Positions 1 through 6,918 of a stretch of DNA of 64,000 nucleotides are shown piece after piece. The notes below the pieces were generated by a model, which searched no databases, had not been told where the DNA came from, and was given only the letters and a program-made list of their open reading frames with translations. This stretch comes from Candidatus Dormiibacterota bacterium (GTDB taxonomy: Bacteria; Chloroflexota; Dormibacteria; CF-121), in NCBI GenBank assembly GCA_035544955.1, contig DASZZN010000023.1, positions 42,812 through 106,811 of the forward strand, given 5' to 3'. Within the stretch, counting starts at the first letter, position 1. Each line of letters opens with the position of its first letter. A program made the position numbers and the translations under genes.

Positions 1-286
1 CGGCGTGGGCGTAGTCGGTACCGGCGTCGAACCGGTTGCGGTACTGCCAATTCGATCCGTAGCCGTCCAGATCGGTGATGTCGCTACCGGCGGAAAAGGC
101 GCGCTCACCCGCACCGTTGAGCAGCACCGCGCGGATCGCATCATCGTTGTTGACCTCGTAGGTGATCGCGTTCATCTCGCGATCCATCGCCACCGTCATC
201 GCGTTGAGCTTCGCGGGCCGATCGATCGTGACGACGCCGACAAATCCGTTCCGTTCAAGCTTGACCTGTCCGTCGTTCGCCGTCAT
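1..286 (-). CDS. Enoyl-CoA hydratase/isomerase family protein, N-terminal part
   Basis: This is the first 95 residues of a crotonase-fold protein; the rest lies beyond the window edge. Visible family signatures are DRPAKLNAM (about residues 22-30) and the oxyanion-hole/CoA-binding segment AFSAGSDI (about 63-70), which reads AFCAGGDL in typical members. Such enzymes hydrate or isomerise acyl-CoA thioesters in the cytosol. The ATG overlaps the TGA of the upstream CoA-transferase gene by four bases (ATGA), so the two are almost certainly co-translated and act on the same acyl-CoA substrate or pathway. The substrate cannot be read from the fragment. The family call is secure; the reaction (hydratase versus isomerase or hydrolase) is open. 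Confidence 0.85.
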   Translation of the reverse strand, partial: MTANDGQVKLERNGFVGVVTIDRPAKLNAMTVAMDREMNAITYEVNNDDAIRAVLLNGAGERAFSAGSDITDLDGYGSNWQYRNRFDAGTDYAHA

Positions 287-1545
287 GCCACCTCCTCAGG
301 CGAGCCCGATGAACGGGCCGCGCCAACTGCGCCGCTGGCTATCAACCGGGCAACCCGGCTGCGATCGTAGCCGAGCTTCTCGGTAAGGACTTCGGCCGTG
401 TGAGCCCCAAGCGGAGGCGCACCTCGCCGAATCGCGAGTGGGGTCGCGGACATGGTCAGCGGGGGCCGAAGGGTTCGGACCATGACACCACCGCCCTGCG
501 CCTGATCCGTGAACGTCCCGGTGGCGACCACATGCGGGTCTCGCTCCAGCTGGGCATAGTCGTAGACCGGGCCGGCCCACACGCCGCACCTCTCCAAAAT
601 CTCCAACCACTCCGCCGTGGTGCGCTCGGAAAAACGTGGCCGAATGCGAGCGTAGATCTCATTGCGATGAATGGCCCCGTCGTTGTAGCGGACCAGGGTT
701 TTGAGCCAGTCGTCGTCGAGGGCTTCGCCGAGGTCGGGCAGATAGCACATGGCCATGGTCAGCCAGCCATCGCGGGTCTGGTAGACCCCGTAGGGAGCGG
801 GGATCAACGCGTGAGCGCTCGGCTCCTGCATTCGGGTGGGCTGCCGTCCGGAGTTGAGGTACGTCACGAGCTCCTGCAGTTGCGCGTCCAGCACCGACGA
901 GAGCATGTCGACCTCCACGTACTGGCCGCCACCCGTGGCATTGCGAGCATTCAACGCCGCCAGAACGCCGACCACCGCCTGGTAGCCGCTCATGACATCA
1001 GCCGCCCACAAGGCGCTGGGCAGCGGCGGATCGCCGACCTTGCCCACCGACCACATCGAGCCGCTGTAACCCTGGAGGACCAGGTCCTGCCCTGCCCGGT
1101 TGCGATAGGGGCCCTGCGACCCGTAGCCGGTGATGGCGCAGTAGATGAGCCTGGGGTTGATCTCATGGAGTTGCTCGTACCCGATCCCGATGCGATCCGC
1201 GGTCCCGACCCGGAAGTTCTGGATCAGCACGTCCGCCTGCCGAACCAGGTCGTGCATCACGGCCAGCCCATCCGGCTTCTTGAGATTGATGACGACGCTG
1301 CGCTTGTTGCGGTTGAGCGCCAGAAAGGTCGTCATCTCCCCCGCCGCGGTGATGTCCTCGAAACCATGGGTCCGGTTGAACTCACCCGACCCGGGCGCCT
1401 CGATCTTCAACACGTCGGCGCCGAGGTCACCGAGGCGTAGGCCGGCGAGGGGTCCCGCCAGCATCTGGGTGCAATCAAGGACGGTGATGCCATCGAGGGC
1501 ACCCCTGGTTCCCAGTTGGCCGGGGCTATCGTCGGCTTGCGTCAT
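283..1545 (-). CDS. CaiB/BaiF family (class III) CoA-transferase
   Basis: A 420-residue class III CoA-transferase, which moves CoA between carboxylic acids through an aspartyl-CoA thioester. The N-terminal segment LDGITVLDCTQMLAGPLAG and the following LGADVLKIEAPGSG (about 39-54) are typical of the family. The Asp in GQDLVLQGYSG (about residue 154) sits where the catalytic Asp is expected. Length matches the usual 380-430 residues. The start is supported by a GAGGG Shine-Dalgarno just upstream and by a good promoter (TTGACC-17 bp-CATAAT) 33-61 bases upstream. It overlaps the downstream enoyl-CoA hydratase gene by four bases, forming an acyl-CoA activation and hydration pair divergent from a sugar-type ABC importer. 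The acid substrate is unknown. Confidence 0.9.
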   Translation of the reverse strand: MTQADDSPGQLGTRGALDGITVLDCTQMLAGPLAGLRLGDLGADVLKIEAPGSGEFNRTHGFEDITAAGEMTTFLALNRNKRSVVINLKKPDGLAVMHDLVRQADVLIQNFRVGTADRIGIGYEQLHEINPRLIYCAITGYGSQGPYRNRAGQDLVLQGYSGSMWSVGKVGDPPLPSALWAADVMSGYQAVVGVLAALNARNATGGGQYVEVDMLSSVLDAQLQELVTYLNSGRQPTRMQEPSAHALIPAPYGVYQTRDGWLTMAMCYLPDLGEALDDDWLKTLVRYNDGAIHRNEIYARIRPRFSERTTAEWLEILERCGVWAGPVYDYAQLERDPHVVATGTFTDQAQGGGVMVRTLRPPLTMSATPLAIRRGAPPLGAHTAEVLTEKLGYDRSRVARLIASGAVGAARSSGSPEEVA

Positions 1546-1561
1546 TTACCCTCTTGCCATT

Positions 1562-1572
1562 AAGTATTACTA
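1562..1572. promoter_or_regulatory. Operator-like inverted repeat at the caiB-like promoter
   Basis: AAGTATTACTA reads as an imperfect dyad close to the GntR/FadR pattern TNGTNNNACNA (one mismatch at an end). It lies between the predicted -10 and the start codon of the CoA-transferase gene, about where transcription should begin, the usual place for a repressor operator. Assignment to a regulator family is inference. Confidence 0.3.
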
Positions 1573-1577
1573 ATGCG

Positions 1578-1606
1578 ATTATGGGTTACGGGAAGGTGCT
1601 GGTCAA
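1578..1606 (-). promoter_or_regulatory. Sigma70-type promoter of the CoA-transferase operon
   Basis: On the minus strand TTGACC (1606-1601) is followed after 17 bp by CATAAT (1583-1578). The transcript would begin near 1571, about 25 bases before the ATG. One mismatch to consensus in each hexamer. Confidence 0.55.
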
Positions 1607-1655
1607 ATGAGGCCAGTCGACGCCCGGGCCGACCGGGTACGATCATCGGCGATTA

Positions 1656-1669
1656 GGCTCCGCGGAGCC
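1656..1669. promoter_or_regulatory. Perfect 14-bp palindrome abutting the ABC-importer ribosome binding site
   Basis: GGCTCCGCGGAGCC is a perfect inverted repeat ending directly before the Shine-Dalgarno AAGGAGGGAG of the solute-binding protein gene. It could be an operator for a regulator of the importer, or a small hairpin limiting ribosome access. Nothing distinguishes these from sequence alone. Confidence 0.35.
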
Positions 1670-1682
1670 AAGGAGGGAGAAC

Positions 1683-2699
1683 GTGAAGCACTCGACTCTG
1701 GGGAGCTTACAAAAGATGGGCGCCTTGACCGCCCTTAGTGTGATCGCCACACTCGTCATGACATCCTGCGGCTCGAGCACCGCGGGCGGTAGCTCTGCCA
1801 AACCGCTTTTCGTCGGCATTAACAAGAGCGCCGATCAGCAGTACTTCATCGACCAGCAGCAGGCGTTCAAGGCGGAAATCGAGAAGAAGGGCGGCCAGGC
1901 CAAGCTCTACAATGCCAAGCTCGACGCCAACACCGGCATAAGCGAGGTCAATGACGCGATCTCGGCAGGCGCCAAAGGTATCGCGATTACCGTCCCCGAC
2001 CAGACCATCGGGCCGGCCGTCTCCAAAGCCGCGGCGGACGCTAAGGTCGCGCTGGTCGCCACGGACGACGCGATCAAGGACTCCTCGGGCAACCCCATTC
2101 CCTTCGTCGGCTTCAGTGGCACCGACATGGGCGGCAAGGTCGGCGACGAAGCCGCCAAACTGCTGACCGCCGCCGGCTGGCTCACCTCCGGCAAGAAGGT
2201 TGGCGTGCTCTCCGTCGAGGTGCAGACCCTCTCCGTGTGCAACGACCGCACCACCGCCGAGAAGGCGAAGGTTCAGGCGGCAGGGGTCGCGTCCTCCAGC
2301 ATCTATCCGGTCCCCTACACTGGGGAGACGGCCGCCGCACAAACCGCGGCCGGGCCGATCATCACCGCGCATCCCAACGTCACCAACTGGATCGTCTTCG
2401 CCTGCAACGACGAAGGGGTCCTGGGCACGCTGAACGCCCTCACAACCGCTGGGGCCAAACCCGACAACATTATCGCCGTCGGTCTCGGCGCCTACGAGGC
2501 CTGCAAGCCATGGGCTGCCAATCAGCCCTCTGGTTTCAAGGCGGCCCTCTACATCTCCGGCAAGGACGTGGGCATTGCGGCCGCCGACGCGCTCTGGAAT
2601 AAGGTCCAGAACAACGTGCCGCTGCCGGCCTCGACCATCGCCAAGACGACCATCGTCCACTCCAACGATTACGCGCAGCTGTTCCCGTGCACTAAATAG
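1683..2699 (+). CDS. Sugar-type ABC transporter substrate-binding lipoprotein
   Basis: A 338-residue periplasmic-binding-protein-like domain of the RbsB/YtfQ type (Peripla_BP_4). The N-terminus is a lipoprotein signal: a basic start, a hydrophobic stretch and MTSC with the lipidated Cys at residue 29, followed by a Ser/Gly linker. The mature part begins with PLFVGINKSADQQYF, the expected first strand of the fold. The GTG start follows a strong AAGGAGGGAG. It is the first gene of an importer operon, five bases before the ATPase gene. The family usually delivers pentoses, hexoses or related small molecules. Adjacency to CoA-transferase and enoyl-CoA hydratase genes makes a non-sugar ligand possible; the ligand cannot be read from sequence. 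Confidence 0.9.
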   Translation: MKHSTLGSLQKMGALTALSVIATLVMTSCGSSTAGGSSAKPLFVGINKSADQQYFIDQQQAFKAEIEKKGGQAKLYNAKLDANTGISEVNDAISAGAKGIAITVPDQTIGPAVSKAAADAKVALVATDDAIKDSSGNPIPFVGFSGTDMGGKVGDEAAKLLTAAGWLTSGKKVGVLSVEVQTLSVCNDRTTAEKAKVQAAGVASSSIYPVPYTGETAAAQTAAGPIITAHPNVTNWIVFACNDEGVLGTLNALTTAGAKPDNIIAVGLGAYEACKPWAANQPSGFKAALYISGKDVGIAAADALWNKVQNNVPLPASTIAKTTIVHSNDYAQLFPCTK

Positions 2700-2704
2700 G
2701 AGAC

Positions 2705-4261
2705 ATGCCAAGCGCTCCCGCTGACGCCCCCGGACTCGAGATCCGGGGCGTCAGCAAGGCGTTCCCAAACGTTCAGGCGCTTCGCGACATCTCGCTCGAG
2801 GTGCGACCCGGTGAGATCCTCGCCCTGCTGGGCGAGAATGGCGCCGGCAAGTCGACACTGCTGAAGATCATCAACGGCGACTATCAGCCGGACACCGGAA
2901 GCCTCAGCCTCGGCGGTCAGGCCGTGAAATTCACGAATCCGCTGGATGCCCATCGCGCAGGTGTTCGGGTCGTCTACCAGGAGCCAGAGATCGTCCCCGG
3001 CGTCGCGGTGGCCGAAAACATCTTCCTGGGCGAGCTGCCACACCGTGGGCCCTTCATCGACTTCCGAGGGCTGGAGGAGCGCGTTCGGGCGGATCTCGAC
3101 CGCTACGGTTTCACCAAGGTCCTGCCGATGAACTTGATGGGCGACATGCTGTCATCCGCCCAACGCCAGCTGATTGAGATCATGCGGGCACTGAAGTCCA
3201 ACGTCCGAGTTCTTGCGCTCGACGAACCAACGTCGTCTCTGACCGACGAAGAAGTCGACCGCCTGTTTACCCTGGTTCGCCGGCTCCGCGCTGACGGTCT
3301 CGCGATCATCTATGTGTCGCATCGAATCAAGGAGATCCTGCGCCTGGCGGACACCGTAGCGATCCTTCGCGACGGTCAGCTGGTGGCCGTCAAACCGGCG
3401 TCCGGATTGTCTGAATCTGAGATTGTGAAGCTGATGGTTGGTCGCGATCTCAGCGCCGTCTTCCAACGGCGGCGAGCCGCAACGGATCGCGTGGTCCTCA
3501 AGGTCGAGCACGTCCACAGCAACTGGCATCGGGATGTGAGCTTCGAGGTCCGCGCGGGCGAGGTCGTGGGGTTCGCGGGGCTGGTCGGAGCCGGCCGCAC
3601 CGAGCTGGCGAAAGTGGTCTTCGGCGAGCTGGGACGTGACCGCGGCACGGTGTTCGTCGACGGGCGGCGCACCTCGATCCGCCATCCCGACGACGGCGTA
3701 CGTGCCGGGATGGGCCTGGCCCCCGAGGACCGGAAGCGGGAAGGTCTCGTCATGATGCGAAGCGTCCTGGAGAATGCCTCGCTCGCCATTCTTCGTCGGC
3801 TGTCCCGATTTCACTTTATGCGGCGCCGGCTGGAACGCCAGAATGCCAGCGAGTATGTCGCGCGGCTGAACATTCGGACGCCATCACTCGACCAGGAAGT
3901 GGGCAAGTTGTCCGGGGGCAACCAGCAGAAGGTTGTGCTGGCACGCTGGCTGGCCGCCAAGCCCAAGGTGTTGATCCTGGATGAGCCGACGCGCGGTATC
4001 GATGTCGGCGCCAAAGCCGAGATCTACCGGCTGGTCGACGAGCTTGCCAACCAGGGGCTCGGGGTCATCTTCATCTCCTCCGAACTGCCCGAGATCCTGG
4101 GGCTTTCTGATCGAATCTACGTCATGCAGAACGGTCGGATTGCCGGGGAGTTGCCCGGCCAAGGCGCCACCGAAGAGGCGGTACTGGGGCTTGCTATGGC
4201 CGAGCACCTTTCTCAGAGCGTCGAAGCCCAGAAGCGGCTGGCATCCGACGAACCAGCATGA
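2705..4261 (+). CDS. CUT2-family ABC transporter ATP-binding protein (RbsA-like)
   Basis: A 518-residue tandem ABC ATPase as in RbsA/MglA. The first domain has Walker A GENGAGKST near residue 44, a degenerate signature (LSSAQRQ) and Walker B VLALDEPTSS. The second has the degenerate P-loop GLVGAGRTEL, an intact LSGGNQQKV signature and Walker B VLILDEPTRGID. This division between halves is normal in the CUT2 group. It powers import through the permease encoded next, with which it overlaps by four bases (ATGA). SD AGGAG precedes the ATG. Length and motifs are complete. The closest functional class is ribose/galactose-type importers, but the substrate is not determinable. Confidence 0.93.
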   Translation: MPSAPADAPGLEIRGVSKAFPNVQALRDISLEVRPGEILALLGENGAGKSTLLKIINGDYQPDTGSLSLGGQAVKFTNPLDAHRAGVRVVYQEPEIVPGVAVAENIFLGELPHRGPFIDFRGLEERVRADLDRYGFTKVLPMNLMGDMLSSAQRQLIEIMRALKSNVRVLALDEPTSSLTDEEVDRLFTLVRRLRADGLAIIYVSHRIKEILRLADTVAILRDGQLVAVKPASGLSESEIVKLMVGRDLSAVFQRRRAATDRVVLKVEHVHSNWHRDVSFEVRAGEVVGFAGLVGAGRTELAKVVFGELGRDRGTVFVDGRRTSIRHPDDGVRAGMGLAPEDRKREGLVMMRSVLENASLAILRRLSRFHFMRRRLERQNASEYVARLNIRTPSLDQEVGKLSGGNQQKVVLARWLAAKPKVLILDEPTRGIDVGAKAEIYRLVDELANQGLGVIFISSELPEILGLSDRIYVMQNGRIAGELPGQGATEEAVLGLAMAEHLSQSVEAQKRLASDEPA

Positions 4262-5292
4262 CCAGCCTCTCGAGCGCCGCCACGCGGCTACGCCCGGTCA
4301 TCCGTTTCGTCGGCGCCGAAAACCTGTCACTTCTGATCGTGCTGGCGATCGAAATCGCCGTGATCGTCTCGCAGTCACCATTCTTCCTCGGGCAGCGCAA
4401 CCTGCTGAACTCCCTTGGCCAGAACATCGCCGTGTTGGGTGTGCTGGCGGTCGGCGAATCGATCGTGATCATCGCCGGAGCACTCGACATCTCCGTGGGC
4501 TCGATCGCCGGCATCTCTGGAGTCGTGGCCGCGCTTGCCGTGAATGCCTCCTGGGGCAGGATGCAGTACGCGCTCATCGCGGGGCTACTCGCCGGCCTGA
4601 TCGCGGGCCTCGTAAACGGCTCGATCGTGGCCTTCTTGCGTGTCAATCCGATCATCGCGACACTCGGAACCTTTGCGGCATTCCGAGGCGTCGCCTTTCT
4701 CATCGCCCCAAACGGCTATCCGGTGGGCGTCGGCACCAAGGCGGACTTCACCTGGCTCGGCTCCGGCCGGCTCTTGCAGAGCGACGCCTTCGTCGGCATC
4801 CCCGTCATCCTTGTGATCTTGATCCTGGTCGCCGTGCTGGGTCACGTCCTCATGAAATACACAGACCTCGGGAGGTCGATCTATGCGCTGGGCGGCAACG
4901 CAACGGCGGCCCGCCTCGCAGGTATCAACCTGACCCGCATACGCCTGACGATCTACGGGATCTCGGGCACGCTGGCCGGCCTCGGCGGTGTGCTCCTCGC
5001 GGCCCGCACGACCTCCGGTGCGCCATTGAATGGACAGGGGATGGAGCTGCAAGCCATCACCGCCGTCTTCCTCGGGGGCGCCGCCACCACCGGTGGCAAA
5101 GGTGCCGTGACGGCCACCATCCTGGCGGTCATCATTCTTGGTGTCCTCTCGAACGGGATGAACTTGCTCGGTGTCCAGCAGTATTTCCAGGATGTGGCAA
5201 CGGGGCTGCTGCTGATCGTGAGCGTCGCCATCGCCCAATGGCGAGCGGGGCGCGCCGAGCGCGCTCGGACACGAGTCGCCTCGGTCGCCTAG
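4258..5292 (+). CDS. CUT2-family ABC transporter permease (RbsC-like)
   Basis: A 344-residue integral membrane permease of the BPD_transp_2 family, with about eight to ten hydrophobic segments from residue 20 to 325. The segment ALDISVGSIAGISG and the loop around GGNATAARLAGIN are hallmark motifs of RbsC-type permeases. It would homodimerise and dock the tandem ATPase. Its ATG overlaps the ATPase TGA, so stoichiometric translation is likely. It ends the importer operon; the next gene, fabI, has its own promoter in the 44-base gap. Confidence 0.92.
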   Translation: MTSLSSAATRLRPVIRFVGAENLSLLIVLAIEIAVIVSQSPFFLGQRNLLNSLGQNIAVLGVLAVGESIVIIAGALDISVGSIAGISGVVAALAVNASWGRMQYALIAGLLAGLIAGLVNGSIVAFLRVNPIIATLGTFAAFRGVAFLIAPNGYPVGVGTKADFTWLGSGRLLQSDAFVGIPVILVILILVAVLGHVLMKYTDLGRSIYALGGNATAARLAGINLTRIRLTIYGISGTLAGLGGVLLAARTTSGAPLNGQGMELQAITAVFLGGAATTGGKGAVTATILAVIILGVLSNGMNLLGVQQYFQDVATGLLLIVSVAIAQWRAGRAERARTRVASVA

Positions 5293-5321
5293 TGCCTGAG
5301 TCCCCGTTCTGTCGGCTCGGA

Positions 5322-5327
5322 TAGAAT
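5322..5327 (+). promoter_or_regulatory. -10 element of fabI; transcript probably leaderless
   Basis: TAGAAT (five of six consensus bases) ends ten bases before the fabI ATG, and no Shine-Dalgarno is present. Transcription would start within a few bases of the initiation codon, implying a leaderless mRNA. No convincing -35 is visible. Confidence 0.45.
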
Positions 5328-5336
5328 CTGACCGCC

Positions 5337-6134
5337 ATGCCGGGCATCCTCGAGGGGAAGAAGATCCTGGTCACCGGCGTCCTCACCCCAGCCAGCATCG
5401 CCTTTGCGATCGCCGACACGGCTCAGCAAGAGGGCGCCGATATCGTGCTGACCAGCTTTGGCCGGGTCATGAGCCTGACCGAAAAGAGCGCCCGCCGGAT
5501 GAAACCGACCCCTGACATCCTCGAGATGGACGTCAACAATCAGGAGCACCTCGACACGCTTGCAAAGACTCTAAAGGACCGCTGGGGCCGCCTGGATGGA
5601 TTCGTTCACGCGATTGCGTTCGCGCCCGCCGATGCGCTTGGCGGCAACTTCATGACCGCGCCGTGGGAGAGTGTGCAGACCGCGTTCCGGACGAGCGCCT
5701 ATTCGCTCAAGGCGATGGCCGCAGCCCTTAGCCCGCTGATGTTGCAGGGCGGCAGTATCGTGACACTCGATTTCGACAATTCCACGCAAGCGTGGCCCTT
5801 TTACGACTGGATGGGCGTGTGCAAAGCGGCACTCGAATCGGTCACCCGCTACCTTGCTCGGGACCTCGGCAAGCATCACATTCGGGTGAACGCGCTGGCG
5901 GCTGGCCCCCTGAAGACGATGGCGGCAAAAGGGATCCCGGGATTCGAGCGGTTCGAAACCACGTGGGGCCAGCGCGCACCGCTCGGCTGGAACAGCGAAG
6001 ACCGGACGCCGGTCGCGAAGATGGCAGCCGTGTTGCTCTCGGACTACAGCGCCGCCACCACGGGAGAAATCGTTCACGTTGATGGCGGATACCACGCAAT
6101 GGGCGCCGAGGTCGCCACCGAGCCGCCCGATTAG
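5337..6134 (+). CDS. fabI: Enoyl-[acyl-carrier-protein] reductase (NADH), InhA-like
   Basis: A 265-residue short-chain dehydrogenase of the FabI/InhA type that reduces trans-2-enoyl-ACP in the last step of fatty acid elongation. The nucleotide-binding segment VTGVLTPASIAFAIA (about 12-26) and GGSIVTLDFD (138-147) match InhA more than the proteobacterial enzyme. The catalytic pair is Tyr156 and Lys163 in YDWMGVCKAAL, the FabI spacing of six residues instead of the SDR spacing of three. Length fits. No fabG-like partner gene lies next to it. The ATG has no ribosome binding site but a -10 hexamer ten bases upstream. The adjacent acyl-CoA genes are on a different transcript. Confidence 0.93.
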   Translation: MPGILEGKKILVTGVLTPASIAFAIADTAQQEGADIVLTSFGRVMSLTEKSARRMKPTPDILEMDVNNQEHLDTLAKTLKDRWGRLDGFVHAIAFAPADALGGNFMTAPWESVQTAFRTSAYSLKAMAAALSPLMLQGGSIVTLDFDNSTQAWPFYDWMGVCKAALESVTRYLARDLGKHHIRVNALAAGPLKTMAAKGIPGFERFETTWGQRAPLGWNSEDRTPVAKMAAVLLSDYSAATTGEIVHVDGGYHAMGAEVATEPPD

Positions 6135-6140
6135 GGACTG

Positions 6141-6182
6141 ACGCCCCCCACCCCTACCCTCCCAAGGATGGGGAGGGTATTC
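6141..6182. repeat. GC-rich palindromic interspersed repeat, copy 1
   Basis: The core is an 8-bp stem, ACCCTCCC (6156-6163) with GGGAGGGT (6171-6178), preceded by a C-run giving GGGGTGGGGGG on the other strand. It resembles copies at 16553-16595 and 30581-30626. Here it follows the fabI stop by seven bases and supplies the last codons and TAG stop of the convergent gene at 6154-6891. It may act as a bidirectional transcription barrier, but there is no U-tract. Confidence 0.6.
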
Positions 6183-6891
6183 GTCCGTAACCACGGCGCG
6201 AATTAACGAGTGTTCCGAGGGGCCGACGACCTCCGGGAGCGCCGGTCAGTCCCCTTTCCGGCGCTCCTTCTTTTTTCTCGCGGCGGGTCCAGCGGCGGCG
6301 ATCCTCAAACAGCCGCAGCATGATCCCGGCGAGCAACAACACCCCGATCCCCGTGCTCCACGACCCTCTAGCCGTGTCGCGGGCGGCAGGTCCTGATAGG
6401 CCGATGGGTACCAGACCCCGGAGATGCCGTTGCAGCAGCGCCGCGACCTCGGGATCCGGCAGGATCCACTGCTGGTCCAGCGAGGCTCCCCCGTGACCGA
6501 ATTCGACAACGAGGAAACTGGGGGCGTGCCCGCCGGGGAAATAGATGAGGCTGGTTTCCGATGTGCGGGACCACGGGCTCGTGACGTATGTCAGCCCCAG
6601 GTGGCTCACCCCGATTCGGTAATGCGGCAACATGACGGCCGCCTCCTCGATCGGTTGGGCCTGGCCCTGGATCGCGCCTCTGATCTGGCTGACGAGCGCG
6701 ATGGCACCCCGCCGGTCTTCCGCGGACCGAGGGAGGAAGTCCCGCACCTCGCCGTTCGCGCCGAAGATGCGGATCTCCAGCGGGCCGGAGGCAGGATAGG
6801 TGTCACTCGCCGCCGCGGGCACAGCCGCCAGTCCGGCCAGCCCGATGGCCATCAGGGCCACGCAGCCGCATCGGTGCCATGCCCGGCGCAC
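6154..6891 (-). CDS. Secreted/membrane protein of unknown function
   Basis: A 245-residue protein with a cleavable-looking signal peptide (residues 1-28, ending AAA-S), a soluble domain of about 145 residues and one membrane segment at about 179-195 followed by a basic tail (EDRRRWTRREKKE). The extracellular domain has no motif I recognise. The last residues (RIPSPSLGG) and the stop codon come from an interspersed palindromic repeat, so the native C-terminus was probably different. The gene starts 27 bases after the stop of the class A penicillin-binding protein gene on the same strand, which suggests a cell-envelope role. Confidence 0.65.
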   Translation of the reverse strand: MRRAWHRCGCVALMAIGLAGLAAVPAAASDTYPASGPLEIRIFGANGEVRDFLPRSAEDRRGAIALVSQIRGAIQGQAQPIEEAAVMLPHYRIGVSHLGLTYVTSPWSRTSETSLIYFPGGHAPSFLVVEFGHGGASLDQQWILPDPEVAALLQRHLRGLVPIGLSGPAARDTARGSWSTGIGVLLLAGIMLRLFEDRRRWTRREKKEGAPERGLTGAPGGRRPLGTLVNSRRGYGRIPSPSLGG

Positions 6892-6918
6892 GCCAGTCCG
6901 ATTATGGGCGTCGCAGGA

